Below, piece after piece: positions 26,516 to 36,272 of a stretch of DNA of 64,000 bases. Position numbers and translations under genes: made by a program. A model generated the notes under the pieces. It had not been told where the DNA came from. It saw nothing but the letters and a program-made list of their open reading frames with translations, and did not search any database. Numbering within the stretch: the stretch's first letter is position 1; every line of letters begins with the position of its first letter. The stretch comes from Paenibacillus graminis (GTDB taxonomy: Bacteria > Bacillota > Bacilli > Paenibacillales > Paenibacillaceae), in contig NZ_CP009287.1 in assembly GCF_000758705.1 (NCBI RefSeq), positions 6,262,001-6,326,000 of the forward strand, read 5' to 3'.

Positions 26516-27183
26516 TCCTCCTTTTTACCTGCGGGGACGGCTACGTTTAGCACCATAGTGAGCTTTTTCCAAATTTCCTGGCCAGGCAGCGCATCCCCCC
26601 ATTTGATAAAATGCGGTTCCATAACTCCCCCCCAATCCTCCGGTCTGAGATTCGTTGTGAGCTTGCCGGAATATGGCACGGATTCCACCGTCGCGGGCAG
26701 TTCGGTATAGAAGAACAGCAAATTCTCATGAAGCCCGATGATTCCATACTTGTCCCCGTCTCCCGGACGCTCCTCCTGATATTGATAATGGTGATAGACA
26801 TAGCTTGCAACCTGCTCCGGCTTCAAAACCGCCACCCTACCGAAGGGTGTCCCTTTCCCTTGATTGCGCTTCCAATGCTGTTCGGAAACGGGCTGCTGAT
26901 AATGAAAAATATCCATCATGGGCACCCACCATCTTGGCTGTGCCCCTCCCGGCCAGACCTTGAGCAGTTCCCCGGTATCCGCCAGCAGCTCCTCTGGTTC
27001 ATGCAGCTCTCCGCCGCATTCATAATAAAGGAACAGATCTTTGCCGTCCTTAAATATGCTGAGCCGGTTAACGTCCAGCAGTTCCATACGTTCATTCAAT
27101 CGCGGAAGCCGGGAACGGAAAAAGGACTCCGGAGCACCGCCTTCCCTGCACTCGCCCCTGTATAAACAACGCTGCATAAGCAC
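26512..27183 (-). CDS. Unknown protein of the GH2/GH94 operon, possibly mutarotase-like
   Basis: 223 residues, no signal peptide or membrane segment. Not recognised as a named family. Two regions look like repeats of one half-fold: LLDVNRLSIFKDGKDLFLYY (about 36-55) and YGIIGLHENLLFFYTELP (about 145-162), the second preceded by RVAVLKPEQVASYVYHHYQY. This pattern (KP..V..Y..HH, then an NLLFFY strand) recalls L-rhamnose mutarotase-type ferredoxin-like folds, so a sugar epimer-handling role is possible but unproven. It is the first gene of the operon, coupled by ATGA overlap to the GH2 gene, and divergent from an AraC regulator 91 bp away. Confidence 0.7.
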   Translation of the reverse strand: MLMQRCLYRGECREGGAPESFFRSRLPRLNERMELLDVNRLSIFKDGKDLFLYYECGGELHEPEELLADTGELLKVWPGGAQPRWWVPMMDIFHYQQPVSEQHWKRNQGKGTPFGRVAVLKPEQVASYVYHHYQYQEERPGDGDKYGIIGLHENLLFFYTELPATVESVPYSGKLTTNLRPEDWGGVMEPHFIKWGDALPGQEIWKKLTMVLNVAVPAGKKEE

Positions 27184-27274
27184 CCTCCAACCTTGTGTTA
27201 TCTACCTCTTCAGATTAGCGCATCCGGCCGGCCCCTTCCTTGACGATGAGGCCCTTATTTAGCATAATAACGAC

Positions 27275-28141
27275 ATGACAAATAAACTTTATGCACGGGA
27301 TTTGGGACTGGAGCCCGGCTTTACTTTCCGTATTCAGAAATGCCCGCTTACCCATGACTATTACGTTCACTCCCATGACTTCTCAGAGCTGGTGGTCATT
27401 TTGGAGGGGAGTGCGATTCATATTATCGAAGGAAGGGAGTATCCCGTTTCTGCGGGGCAGGTATTTTTTATTCACAGCGATATCTCCCACGGCTACAAAA
27501 ATGTGCAGAATATTCAATACGTCAATGTAATGTTCCATCCCGATCAGCTGCTGCAGCTGCCTGAGCTGAAGCTCCTGCCGGGATTTCAGGCCTTGTTCTA
27601 TCTGGAGCCGTTCTTCCGCAAAGAAATGTTCTACAAGGGGATGCTCTCGCTGGAGCCAAGGCAGCTGGAAGAGGTGAATCTTTTGCTGGACCGGATTCTG
27701 GAGGAGCATGACCGGCAGTCGGACGGGTACCGGCTGATGATCCGCACCTATTTCACGGCGCTCGTCGGCACCCTGTCACGGTATTACCGGCAGAATGGCG
27801 GCGGGACGGAGAACAAGGCGCTGCGGATCGGAGAGGCGATTACCTATATTGAGGAGCATTTTTTGCAGCCTGTCTCTTTGCAGGACCTGGCCGATCTGGC
27901 TTATATGTCGAGGCGCCAGTTCCTCCGCGTGTTCACCCGGAATTATCATACGACGCCCATGGATTACATCATCCGCAAACGGCTGGACTACTCCTGCACA
28001 TTGCTGCGCAACCCGGAACTGTCCATCTCCCAAGTAGCCATGGATAGCGGATTCCGGGACCATAATTACTATTCCAGACAATTCAAAAAAGTGTTTCTCT
28101 GCACGCCTTCCGAATACCGGATACATAAGGCCGGGTTGTGA
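27275..28141 (+). CDS. AraC-family regulator with cupin sensor domain
   Basis: 288 residues. The N-terminal cupin (about 15-120) contains YVHSHDFSELVVILEG and IHSDISHGY, histidine-rich strands typical of sugar-sensing AraC proteins. The C-terminal double helix-turn-helix (about 185-285) has LADLAYMSRRQFLRVFTRNY and SGFRDHNYYSRQFKKVF. Divergent from the unknown/GH2/GH94 operon with only 91 bp between the starts, so it most likely controls that operon and itself. Confidence 0.9.
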   Translation: MTNKLYARDLGLEPGFTFRIQKCPLTHDYYVHSHDFSELVVILEGSAIHIIEGREYPVSAGQVFFIHSDISHGYKNVQNIQYVNVMFHPDQLLQLPELKLLPGFQALFYLEPFFRKEMFYKGMLSLEPRQLEEVNLLLDRILEEHDRQSDGYRLMIRTYFTALVGTLSRYYRQNGGGTENKALRIGEAITYIEEHFLQPVSLQDLADLAYMSRRQFLRVFTRNYHTTPMDYIIRKRLDYSCTLLRNPELSISQVAMDSGFRDHNYYSRQFKKVFLCTPSEYRIHKAGL

Positions 28142-28385
28142 CGGCAGGCTCGAAGCAGAGCCATGGGTGGAGTTGAAGGCAACTGCTGAAGAAAGAGTAC
28201 GGTTAAAATGAACAGAGGATAGTGTTGCTGAACGTGAGTACGCGCAATTGCTTGTATTCACATCACACTTACAGATGAACAGATCCGGCAGCTTATCAAG
28301 CGCACACTATTATGCAGCGTGGCGAAGATTGGCTGGCTCATGCCAGATTTCCCGGTAATCCTCCACAACTTCCATGCAGGGGCCG

Positions 28386-28467
28386 AACAACGGCATTTTT
28401 GCCGTTGTTTTTCGGCTAGCTGCCTTGCTGAAGCTCAACAATGACACTTCTGCCGTTGTTAGACGAT
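28386..28467. repeat. Family-A hairpin pair in a gene-free stretch
   Basis: A hairpin with arms AACAACGGCA / TGCCGTTGTT (core at 28392) is followed by a decayed copy whose equivalent core GACACTTCTGCC starts at 28443, again exactly 51 bp later. The rest of 28142-28637 shows only AT-rich DNA and the ribosome site of the next gene. Confidence 0.7.
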
Positions 28468-28637
28468 AAATTAGCTTATAGCTGTCTGAATCTTACTGCT
28501 GCCCAAAAAACTATTTTATGAACTCATTCAAGCCAAATTACAATATGTCTTCAATGAACAAGAACAAAACTTGCCAATCCCTGCAGACTCTGGCATTCTT
28601 CATAATGAAAGCTATTGAATAATCAGGAGGGTACGAT

Positions 28638-29441
28638 GTGATGAAAATCAAACTTGATCTTTTCCCGGGCGGAGCCGCGAAAGCGCTCACACTAAGCTGG
28701 GATGACGGCAGAGTCTATGACAGACAGCTGGTGGCGATCTTGAACCGGCATGGATTGAAAGGTTCTTTTCATTTGAATTCGGGATTCTTTGGCAGGGACA
28801 GCTATATCAACCGCGAAGAAGTGTCCTCTCTCTATGAAGGGCATGAAATTTCTGCGCATACCAGCACTCATCCCTTTCTTTCCATGACCCCCCGCGAAGG
28901 CATCGCTGATGAGGTTCTGAAGGACCGCGAGCACCTGGAGCAAATCGCCGGGTATCCCGTAAGGGGCATGTCCTATCCGTTCGGTGATTACAATGACGAA
29001 GTGCTGAGACTGCTTCCTGCACTGGGTATCGAGTATTCACGAACCGTACAGTCCCATGGCAGCTTCACCCTGCCGGACAACCTGCTGGCCTGGCATCCCA
29101 CCTGTCATCACCGCGATATGCTGGCGTTTGGACAGCAATTCCTGGAGGAGAAGCCCAAATACCCACGATTGCAGCTCCTGTATGTCTGGGGGCACAGCTA
29201 CGAATTCAACGACAACAATAACTGGGAGGAATTAGAGCAATTCGCCGGTATGATGGGCGGCCGTAAAGATATCTGGTATGCCACCAATATCGAGATCGCC
29301 GACTATCTGGCCGCTGTCCGGGGGCTGCGTTTCTCCGCTTCCCGGTCCATCGTCTATAATCCGTCAGCAGTGGATGTATGGGTTACGGCAGAGGATCAAT
29401 CCCGCCGGATTCCCGCTGGCGCTACTGTGCAGTTGGGCTAG
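28638..29441 (+). CDS. Polysaccharide deacetylase family protein (NodB fold)
   Basis: 267 residues, cytoplasmic by sequence (no signal peptide). NodB-type metal motifs are seen: SWDDG (metal/catalytic Asp pair), HTSTHP (H-x3-H metal ligands) and SYPFGDYND. Family members remove N- or O-acetyl groups from carbohydrates. GTG at 28638 is 7 nt after AGGAGG and is followed at once by ATG 28641, so either could start. An ATG at 28636 would read straight into TGA. It is not part of a visible operon; the nearby GH2/GH94 module suggests acetylated glycans, which is inference. Confidence 0.85.
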   Translation: MMKIKLDLFPGGAAKALTLSWDDGRVYDRQLVAILNRHGLKGSFHLNSGFFGRDSYINREEVSSLYEGHEISAHTSTHPFLSMTPREGIADEVLKDREHLEQIAGYPVRGMSYPFGDYNDEVLRLLPALGIEYSRTVQSHGSFTLPDNLLAWHPTCHHRDMLAFGQQFLEEKPKYPRLQLLYVWGHSYEFNDNNNWEELEQFAGMMGGRKDIWYATNIEIADYLAAVRGLRFSASRSIVYNPSAVDVWVTAEDQSRRIPAGATVQLG

Positions 29442-29660
29442 AGCAGAGCAGAGCTGGGCAGTGGGACATAGGAGCGGGTTTCAGGTGGAAATACTTAAAC
29501 GGACTGTATAAGCAAGAGGAGCGTTGCTGGCGAAACAGGGTTGGGTTGGGTTGGGTTCAAAAGTGGGAGTGATTGGGGAGAGTTGCCGTTTTTGATACCC
29601 GCAAATAGGTACTGTTTATCCCTCATAGCCCCTTCACAAGAACAAAGCGACCTGCGGCGC

Positions 29661-30354
29661 TTCAACAACGGCATTTCTGCCGTTGTTTCGAGGCAACCGT
29701 GCCGCTGGCGTTTCAACATCGGCATTTCTGCCGTTGTTTCGAGGCAACCGTGCCGCTGGCGTTTCAACATCGGCATTTCTGCCGTTGTTTCGAGGCAACC
29801 GTGCCGCTGGCGTTTCAACAACGGCATTTCTGCCGTTGTTTCGAGGCAACCGTCCCGCTGGTGGTTCAACAACGGCATTTCTGCCGTTGTTTCGAGGCAA
29901 CCGTCCCGCTGGTGGTTCAACAACGGCATTTCTGCCGTTGTTTCGAGGCAACCGTCCCGCTGGCGGTTCAACAACGGCATTTCTGCCGTTGTTTCGAGGC
30001 AACCGTCCCGCTGGTGGTTCAACAACGGCATTTCTGCCGTTGTTTCGAGGTAACCGTGCCGCTGGCGTTTCAACAACGGCATTTCTGCCGTTGTTTCGAG
30101 GCAACCGTCCCGCTGGCGGTTCAACATCGGCATTTCTGCCGTTGTTTCGAGGCAACCGTCCCGCTGGCGCTTCAACAACGGCATTTCTGCCGTTGTTTCG
30201 AGGCAACCGTCCCGCTGGCGCTTTAACAACGGCATTTCTGCCGTTGTTTCGAGGCAACCGTCCCGCTGGTGGTTCAACAACGGCATTTCTGCCGTTGTTT
30301 CGAGGTAACCGTGCCGCTGGTGGTTCAACAACGGCATTTCTGCCGTTGTTTCCA
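29661..30354. repeat. Family-A tandem array, fourteen 51-bp units
   Basis: The core GGCATTTCTGCC starts at 29670 and recurs every 51 bp without a single insertion or deletion up to 30333, fourteen copies. Each unit has a hairpin with arms AACAACGGCA and TGCCGTTGTT around TTTC (three units carry AACATCGGCA, breaking one pair) and a 27-bp spacer TCGAGGCAACCG + TCCCGCTGGTGGTTC with a few variants. Because 51 is a multiple of three and the unit lacks stops, long false ORFs appear on both strands. The array lies between converging genes; the rest of 29442-30621 holds a terminator and nothing else recognised. Confidence 0.95.
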
Positions 30355-30411
30355 AAAAAATTCGTCCTTTAGAGATTTGGCGTTATTCACATAAACAAAA
30401 ATCATAATTCC

Positions 30412-30464
30412 AAATAAAAAGAGACCCGATTTCTCCGTTGCTTTGAATGCAGGAGAAATCGGGG
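30412..30464 (-). terminator. Terminator after the PEP-utilising-like gene, possibly bidirectional
   Basis: CCCGATTTCTCC and GGAGAAATCGGG form a perfect 12-bp stem. The minus strand continues with CTCTTTTTATTT; the plus strand with GTTTTGGCTTTT, so it could also stop transcripts coming from the array side. Confidence 0.85.
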
Positions 30465-30621
30465 TTTTGGCTTTTATGAAAAGCTTCGGGACTGCAGGCA
30501 AGAGGAATAGTCCCATTACTAATGTTCCGTTCGGAGCGGAAGATCCCACCCGGACGGGCAGACGGGTGGATAGGCCGGGCAGACGTATAGACGACCGGGC
30601 GACGACTGGACGGCCAGGCCG

Positions 30622-31746
30622 CTACAGCCTGCCTCCGGCGGCTGTATCCGCATGATCTTGCCGGGCGATCCACGTCAGGCAGGCTGCCCGCAGCAGCGCC
30701 TCGGTCCGCTGGCCCGCGCTGCAAAAGATCCCGCTCAGGCCGATCCGGTACAGATCGGCCAGCGCATACGCCGCCGGTGCCCCCGCGGCGAGCAGTGCCG
30801 CCGCCGGCTTCACGCTGCGCACGGCGGCCAGGATCTCTTCCGCCGCCTTGGCGAAGCCTCCGGCGGCATCCTCCGGCGCGGCTTCGCCCGCCGCGCCGTC
30901 CAGCACCAGGAAATCGGCGATGCGCGCGATTTCCCCGGCGGCTGTGCGCTCCACATCGGGCAGGATCACCGCCCCGATGCGGCACGCCGCCGCGTAAGCG
31001 TGGCCTAGCGTCTGCTCGGCCACGCCCTCGATGAATTCACGCTGCGCCGCGAATTCCGCTGCGCTGGCGGGATACGGCGCCAGCAGGTCCACGCGGCAGT
31101 CGCCGCCCAGGCGCTGGCGCTCCGCGACCGCCGCGAACAGTGCTTCAAGCTGCGCATCCTGCAGCGCAGCCAGCCTGGCCGGCTGATCGGCCAGCTCCGG
31201 CATAAAGGGCAGCATGACAGCGGCCCAAAGACCGTCCGCCGAATCCAGGAGTGCAGCAGCCGATGCGCGCAGCCTGTAGTATATCCGCTGCAGAATCCGC
31301 TCCTCCTGCGCCTCGGTTTCGCTGAACAGCCAGCTGGCATAGAGCCCGTTCACCTCAGGGGCAAGCAGCCACTCGCCGCTGCGGATCAGACAGGGGCCTG
31401 CCGGTATGGCTCCGGCATCCTCCCGCTGGACCGGCCGCTCCTCACGTCCATCCCGCAGCACCAGAAAAGCCGGACGTTCTCCCGGACGTCTGAAATAAGC
31501 ACGGTTCAGCGGCTCCCCTATACTTGCGCGTTCTCCTTCAGCAATAAACTCCGCAGCCGCAGAAGCCACTGTTGCTGACTGGCTCATCTCCACCCCAATG
31601 GTCCGGTCCCCTGTAAAATACTTGAACAGGCGCTCATCCTTATTCCGGTTTTGATCCTGCTCACGTTCACCCTTCATCTCCGCACCCACCTTTTTTAGCT
31701 TTGGATTGCTGCCGGTGATCTCTTGGCTCGATGCTGCCGCCGGCAT
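30622..31746 (-). CDS. Orphan protein resembling the C-terminal PEP-utilising (TIM-barrel) domain
   Basis: About 374 residues, Ala-rich and visibly more GC-rich than its neighbours. The region WAAVMLPFMPELADQPARLA to the C terminus follows the order seen in the PEP-binding barrel of enzyme I/PPDK: a VMLPF strand, IEGVAEQTLG, RIGAVILPDVERTA, then ADFLVLDG and a GLSGIFCSAGQRTEALLRAA end. The usual catalytic cysteine and metal-ligand motifs are not evident, so it may be non-catalytic or divergent. ATG 31746 is preferred (AAGGTGA about 9 nt upstream) over GTG 31755. A weak cre-like site lies at 31790-31803. Single-gene transcript; function not known. Confidence 0.6.
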   Translation of the reverse strand: MPAAASSQEITGSNPKLKKVGAEMKGEREQDQNRNKDERLFKYFTGDRTIGVEMSQSATVASAAAEFIAEGERASIGEPLNRAYFRRPGERPAFLVLRDGREERPVQREDAGAIPAGPCLIRSGEWLLAPEVNGLYASWLFSETEAQEERILQRIYYRLRASAAALLDSADGLWAAVMLPFMPELADQPARLAALQDAQLEALFAAVAERQRLGGDCRVDLLAPYPASAAEFAAQREFIEGVAEQTLGHAYAAACRIGAVILPDVERTAAGEIARIADFLVLDGAAGEAAPEDAAGGFAKAAEEILAAVRSVKPAAALLAAGAPAAYALADLYRIGLSGIFCSAGQRTEALLRAACLTWIARQDHADTAAGGRL

Positions 31747-31916
31747 GAATAACACTCACCTTATAAATACGGGAACCTTATGCAAAATATGCAAGCGTTA
31801 CCAATTAATCAGGGGCAACAAATCAGGAGAACAATGACGTTCTGCCGCCGCTCCCCCCTTTTTTAGGCATATGCTTACAGGGCAAGTGATATGAGTTGGT
31901 ATTGCAGTAGATAAAC

Positions 31917-31983
31917 AAAAAGGCCACTGTGCAAATACGCCGCTCCTCTTCCGGTGAACGGTGCGTATGTGGACAGCGGCCTG
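31917..31983 (-). terminator. Terminator after metY
   Basis: GGCCGCTGTCCACATACGC and GCGTATTTGCACAGTGGCC form a long interrupted stem followed by T5 on the minus strand. The rest of 31747-32085 contains a small CCCGAT/ATCGGG hairpin near 32005 and the cre-like site. Confidence 0.8.
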
Positions 31984-32085
31984 CATGATGTGCTGAACCC
32001 GATCACCCGATAAGCATCGGGAACCCGGGTTTGCTAAAAAAACGGGGATACCAAATGTAATCCTGTATCTGTGTATCCGTATTAA

Positions 32086-33393
<1,308 letters not shown>

Positions 33394-33659
33394 TTAAATG
33401 CGTAATGGCAAACCTTAACAACTAAGAATTGTAACTATTCTCTCACAAACCATGTCATTTGGGAAGAAAAAAATCTCATTAATCCAATGTGATTTATTAA
33501 TCCAGAAAAACAACCGATCGGGCTTATTCCACATTGAAGAAACCGCTCACAAAAATGAATTTGAACGTCTCCCCTAACCTTCACTGGCTCCTGCAAATCT
33601 CTCCTGCTTTAAAAAAGTAAAACATATACGTGAAATTAGCTAATGTCCTCGGCTTCGCA

Positions 33660-33760
33660 ACCCCATTTCGACCCATTCTAATATACTTTTCTCTCTCACC
33701 CCGCCAACTTGCCTGCATGTGCCGAATTCAAAGGTACTTTTTCTCTCCTCACGTTATGTA
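33660..33760. repeat. Decayed family-C copies
   Basis: ATTCTAATATACTTTTCTCT near 33674 and GAATTCAAAGGTACTTTTTC near 33724 resemble the 34034-34312 units and are again about 51 bp apart. No gene is seen between metY and the GntR gene (33379-34525) except possible short false ORFs. Confidence 0.45.
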
Positions 33761-33770
33761 TGAAATAGCT

Positions 33771-33955
33771 AATTGGAAAAAGTACACTTCATTTCTCCAA
33801 AAACAGCAATTGTGAGAGTTTAATTGGAAAAAGGAAACTTAATTCTGCTATATTCCTCAACAGAGGGCGAAATGAGCTAGAATAGTGATACTTTTTCCAC
33901 TTTACCTGCAAAACGGAGGGTAAGTGACCTAATTAGTGATACTTTTTCCACTTAA
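33771..33955. repeat. Box-B element, variant four-box form
   Basis: Direct boxes AATTGGAAAAAG start at 33771 and 33832 (61 bp apart, an exception), then two inverted boxes GTGATACTTTTTCCACTT start at 33885 and 33936, 51 bp apart. The first inverted copy is preceded by CGAAATGAGCT, the reverse complement of the AGCTCATTTCG tail seen behind box 2 at other loci. Confidence 0.75.
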
Positions 33956-34029
33956 CCTGCTAACGAAATCCGCGGGAAGATACGCGCTCATCTTTACCCG
34001 CTCCTTGACGCTATCCGTGTAGTCCGCAT

Positions 34030-34315
34030 CCGGAATTCAAAGGCACTTTTACCTCTCACTCACCATATCCCCCGTATCCGCCAAATTCAAAAGCACTTTT
34101 ACCTCTCATTTCACCATATCCCCCGTATCCGCCAAATTCAAAAGCACTTTTACCTCTCATTTCACCATATCCCCTGTATCCGCCAAATTCAAAAGCACTT
34201 TTACCTCTCATTTCACCATATCCCCTGTATCCGCCAAATTCAAAAGCACTTTTACCTCTCATTTCACCATATCCCCCGTATCCGCCGAATTCAAAAGCAC
34301 TTTTACCCCGCATTC
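34030..34315. repeat. Family-C tandem array, six units of about 51 bp
   Basis: AATTCAAA starts at 34034, 34084, 34135, 34186, 34237 and 34288: one step of 50 and four of 51 bp. Each unit reads CAAATTCAAAAGCACTTTT then ACCTCTCATTTCACCATATC and a CCC(C/T)GTATCC tail. No internal hairpin like that of family A is present, apart from AAAAG/CTTTT. A false minus-strand ORF with a 17-residue repeat runs through it. Confidence 0.9.
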
Positions 34316-34364
34316 CCCAACAAGTGCTTACGTTCACCGGACGTTATCTGCTAATTTCCGCACA

Positions 34365-34394
34365 CAAAAGGCCCCCGCCGCAAACGGCGAGAGC
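34365..34394 (-). terminator. Terminator after the GntR gene
   Basis: GGCTCTCGCCG and CGGCGGGGGCC around TTTG, followed by TTTTGTGTG on the minus strand; marks the end of the five-gene operon. Confidence 0.8.
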
Positions 34395-34525
34395 CTCCAG
34401 AAACGATTGTTCCGTTTTATAATTTACCATTCCATCCATTTGCCATTCTCTCCAACTTGTCCATCCTTCAATCTGTCCATCCATTGAACTAATCCAACTT
34501 GAATGTAACCAGATCAAAGCCGGCT

Positions 34526-35272
34526 TCAAGCATCGTAACTGACCAGGTAATGATGAAGCGCGGTATTATAGCTGCCAATGCTGTGTTCGATCAGTTGGCC
34601 TTCCCCGTCATAGGAGTTGCGCAGACGCTTGAGCACATGTGTGCCCGGAGGCAGCTCCAGCAGCAGACAGACTTCGGCAGAAGCCGGCTCCACAAAGAAG
34701 CGGTCTTTAAAATTCTCCAGCACGATGTTGTTCTCCTCCAAAGAGTCATAGAGCGATTGGATATCCGTACCCATCTCTTGGGTCCCGCCGTCTGGCAGCG
34801 CAGCAGCAGTCAGGATGTGCATCAGATGAATATATGGCTGGCCGTTCAGAATATAAAGACGTTCGATCCGCTGGCAGTAGGGTCCATAGCGGTTATATTC
34901 CTCTGTTCCGGCAACATTTGCAATGAACTCGGAAGACAGCAGTCTTTTTTCGAGCTTATGTCCCTCCTCTACCAGCAGCTCCGTAAATCTCTTGCCCTTG
35001 GAGAGCTTTTGATAAGAGGTATTGCGGGTAACTATCGTGCCGATGCCGCTTCGTTTCTGCACATAACCTTCCTGCGCCAGCTCCTGGACCGCGCCGCGGA
35101 CCGTCATTTTGCTGACCCCGAACTCCTTTTCGAGCTGCGGCTCGGAGGGAATAATGCTGCCCAGCGGATAGATGCCGTGCAGAATCCGGTCTTTGAGGAT
35201 TTTTTGGATCTGCTGATATAAAGGACCTTGCTTGCGTTTCAGGGACACGGGCCGTTCACTACCTTTCAACAT
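34526..35272 (-). CDS. GntR-family regulator with UTRA sensor (HutC group)
   Basis: 248 residues. Winged helix at about 15-80 with GSIIPSEPQLEKEFGVSKMT, followed by a UTRA ligand-binding domain (about 100-240) with the typical YCQRIERLYILNGQPY strand. It is the last gene of the amidohydrolase/lyase/aldolase/kinase operon and overlaps the kinase gene by 14 bp. It probably represses the operon until a pathway phosphosugar appears; the 16-bp palindrome at 39281-39296 is the candidate operator. Confidence 0.88.
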   Translation of the reverse strand: MLKGSERPVSLKRKQGPLYQQIQKILKDRILHGIYPLGSIIPSEPQLEKEFGVSKMTVRGAVQELAQEGYVQKRSGIGTIVTRNTSYQKLSKGKRFTELLVEEGHKLEKRLLSSEFIANVAGTEEYNRYGPYCQRIERLYILNGQPYIHLMHILTAAALPDGGTQEMGTDIQSLYDSLEENNIVLENFKDRFFVEPASAEVCLLLELPPGTHVLKRLRNSYDGEGQLIEHSIGSYNTALHHYLVSYDA

Positions 35273-36272
35273 CTAAGGTATGTTCCGACAGCGCCCGGAG
35301 CACCTCACCCTCTGTAAAAAGCGCAGTATCTCCTACAATGGTATGGGCCAGCATTGCCGCCGCCGCTGCCATATTGACCGTTTGCTGCGGCGGATACTTC
35401 TGCAATTCCCCATGGATGACGGCACTGGCAAAAGCATCTCCGGCGCCGATCCGGTCGAACACGGGAAAGGCCAGCTTCCGGGAAAACTCGAACCTGCCTT
35501 GATGATAAATATATCCGGTTAAAGAATGCGTGTTGTTATCGTTAATCTCGCGGTGGGTTCCCGCTGCCGTTCCGATGCCGAAGCGCTTCACCACTTCGGG
35601 AATGGCATGCTTCAACTGTGTTATTCTATCATATTCTCCCTTTCCGATGCCAAGAATAAACTGCGCATCCTGCTCATTCATCATCACGGTATCGGCCAGC
35701 TGCAGCAGCTCTTCATAATGCGGGCGGGCAAGGGTATAGCCGTCCGCCCCCCAGAGCGACGGGCGGTAGTTGCAGTCAAAGACGACCTTGCCCCCGGCGC
35801 TTTTCACCTCCGCAGCGAGCCGCTTCATCTGCTTGCGCACTTCCTCATTCATCGCCAGCGTGATGCCGCACAAATGAAGGACATCCACACGGGAAGCCAG
35901 AGCAGCCATGTCATAATTGCCCGCCGCTGCGGTGTTGAAGCTGCTCCCCAGCCGGTCTGTGTAGGTGACCCTGCCGGGACGGACGCCGAAGCCATTTTCG
36001 AGAAAATACATCCCCAGATGTTGGCCCCCCCGGCTGACCAGAGTCGTATCGATCCCCAGCTTGCGCAAATAAGCGACAGCCGCATCGCCCAGCGGAGTCT
36101 CCGGCAGAGTCGTAATGATGGCTCCGTTATGACCGTATCTGGCCAGCGCGGCTGTAACATTAACCCCGGTCCCGGAAAAAGAATACTCCAGCCTGCTGCT
36201 CTGAACCAGTGTTTCATAGCCCGGCACCTGCAGCCGCATCATCACTTCGCCAAAAGCAGCAATCCTAGGCAT
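35259..36272 (-). CDS. kdgK: PfkB-family sugar kinase, probable 2-keto-3-deoxygluconate kinase
   Basis: 337 residues. RIAAFGEVMMRLQVPG at the N terminus, the substrate region, and the C-terminal DRIGAGDAFASAVIHG with the catalytic Asp of the GAGD motif. In this neighbourhood the expected reaction is phosphorylation of 2-keto-3-deoxygluconate to KDPG, which the next-door aldolase would split. Overlaps the aldolase gene by 8 bp and the GntR gene by 14 bp, so the whole operon is translationally coupled. Exact substrate inferred. Confidence 0.82.
   Translation of the reverse strand: MPRIAAFGEVMMRLQVPGYETLVQSSRLEYSFSGTGVNVTAALARYGHNGAIITTLPETPLGDAAVAYLRKLGIDTTLVSRGGQHLGMYFLENGFGVRPGRVTYTDRLGSSFNTAAAGNYDMAALASRVDVLHLCGITLAMNEEVRKQMKRLAAEVKSAGGKVVFDCNYRPSLWGADGYTLARPHYEELLQLADTVMMNEQDAQFILGIGKGEYDRITQLKHAIPEVVKRFGIGTAAGTHREINDNNTHSLTGYIYHQGRFEFSRKLAFPVFDRIGAGDAFASAVIHGELQKYPPQQTVNMAAAAAMLAHTIVGDTALFTEGEVLRALSEHTLDVER

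Noticed and set aside
29661..30354. CRISPR array
   Set aside because: The whole 51-bp unit is repeated, so there are no unique spacers, and no cas genes are in the window.
29495..30372. Long repetitive ORFs on both strands with 17-residue repeats
   Set aside because: They exist only because the 51-bp unit is a multiple of three and lacks stops; open frames occur on both strands at once, without ribosome sites.
34056..34337. Gly/Tyr-rich repeat protein on the minus strand
   Set aside because: Product of the family-C tandem array; no ribosome site and the frame covers only the repeats.
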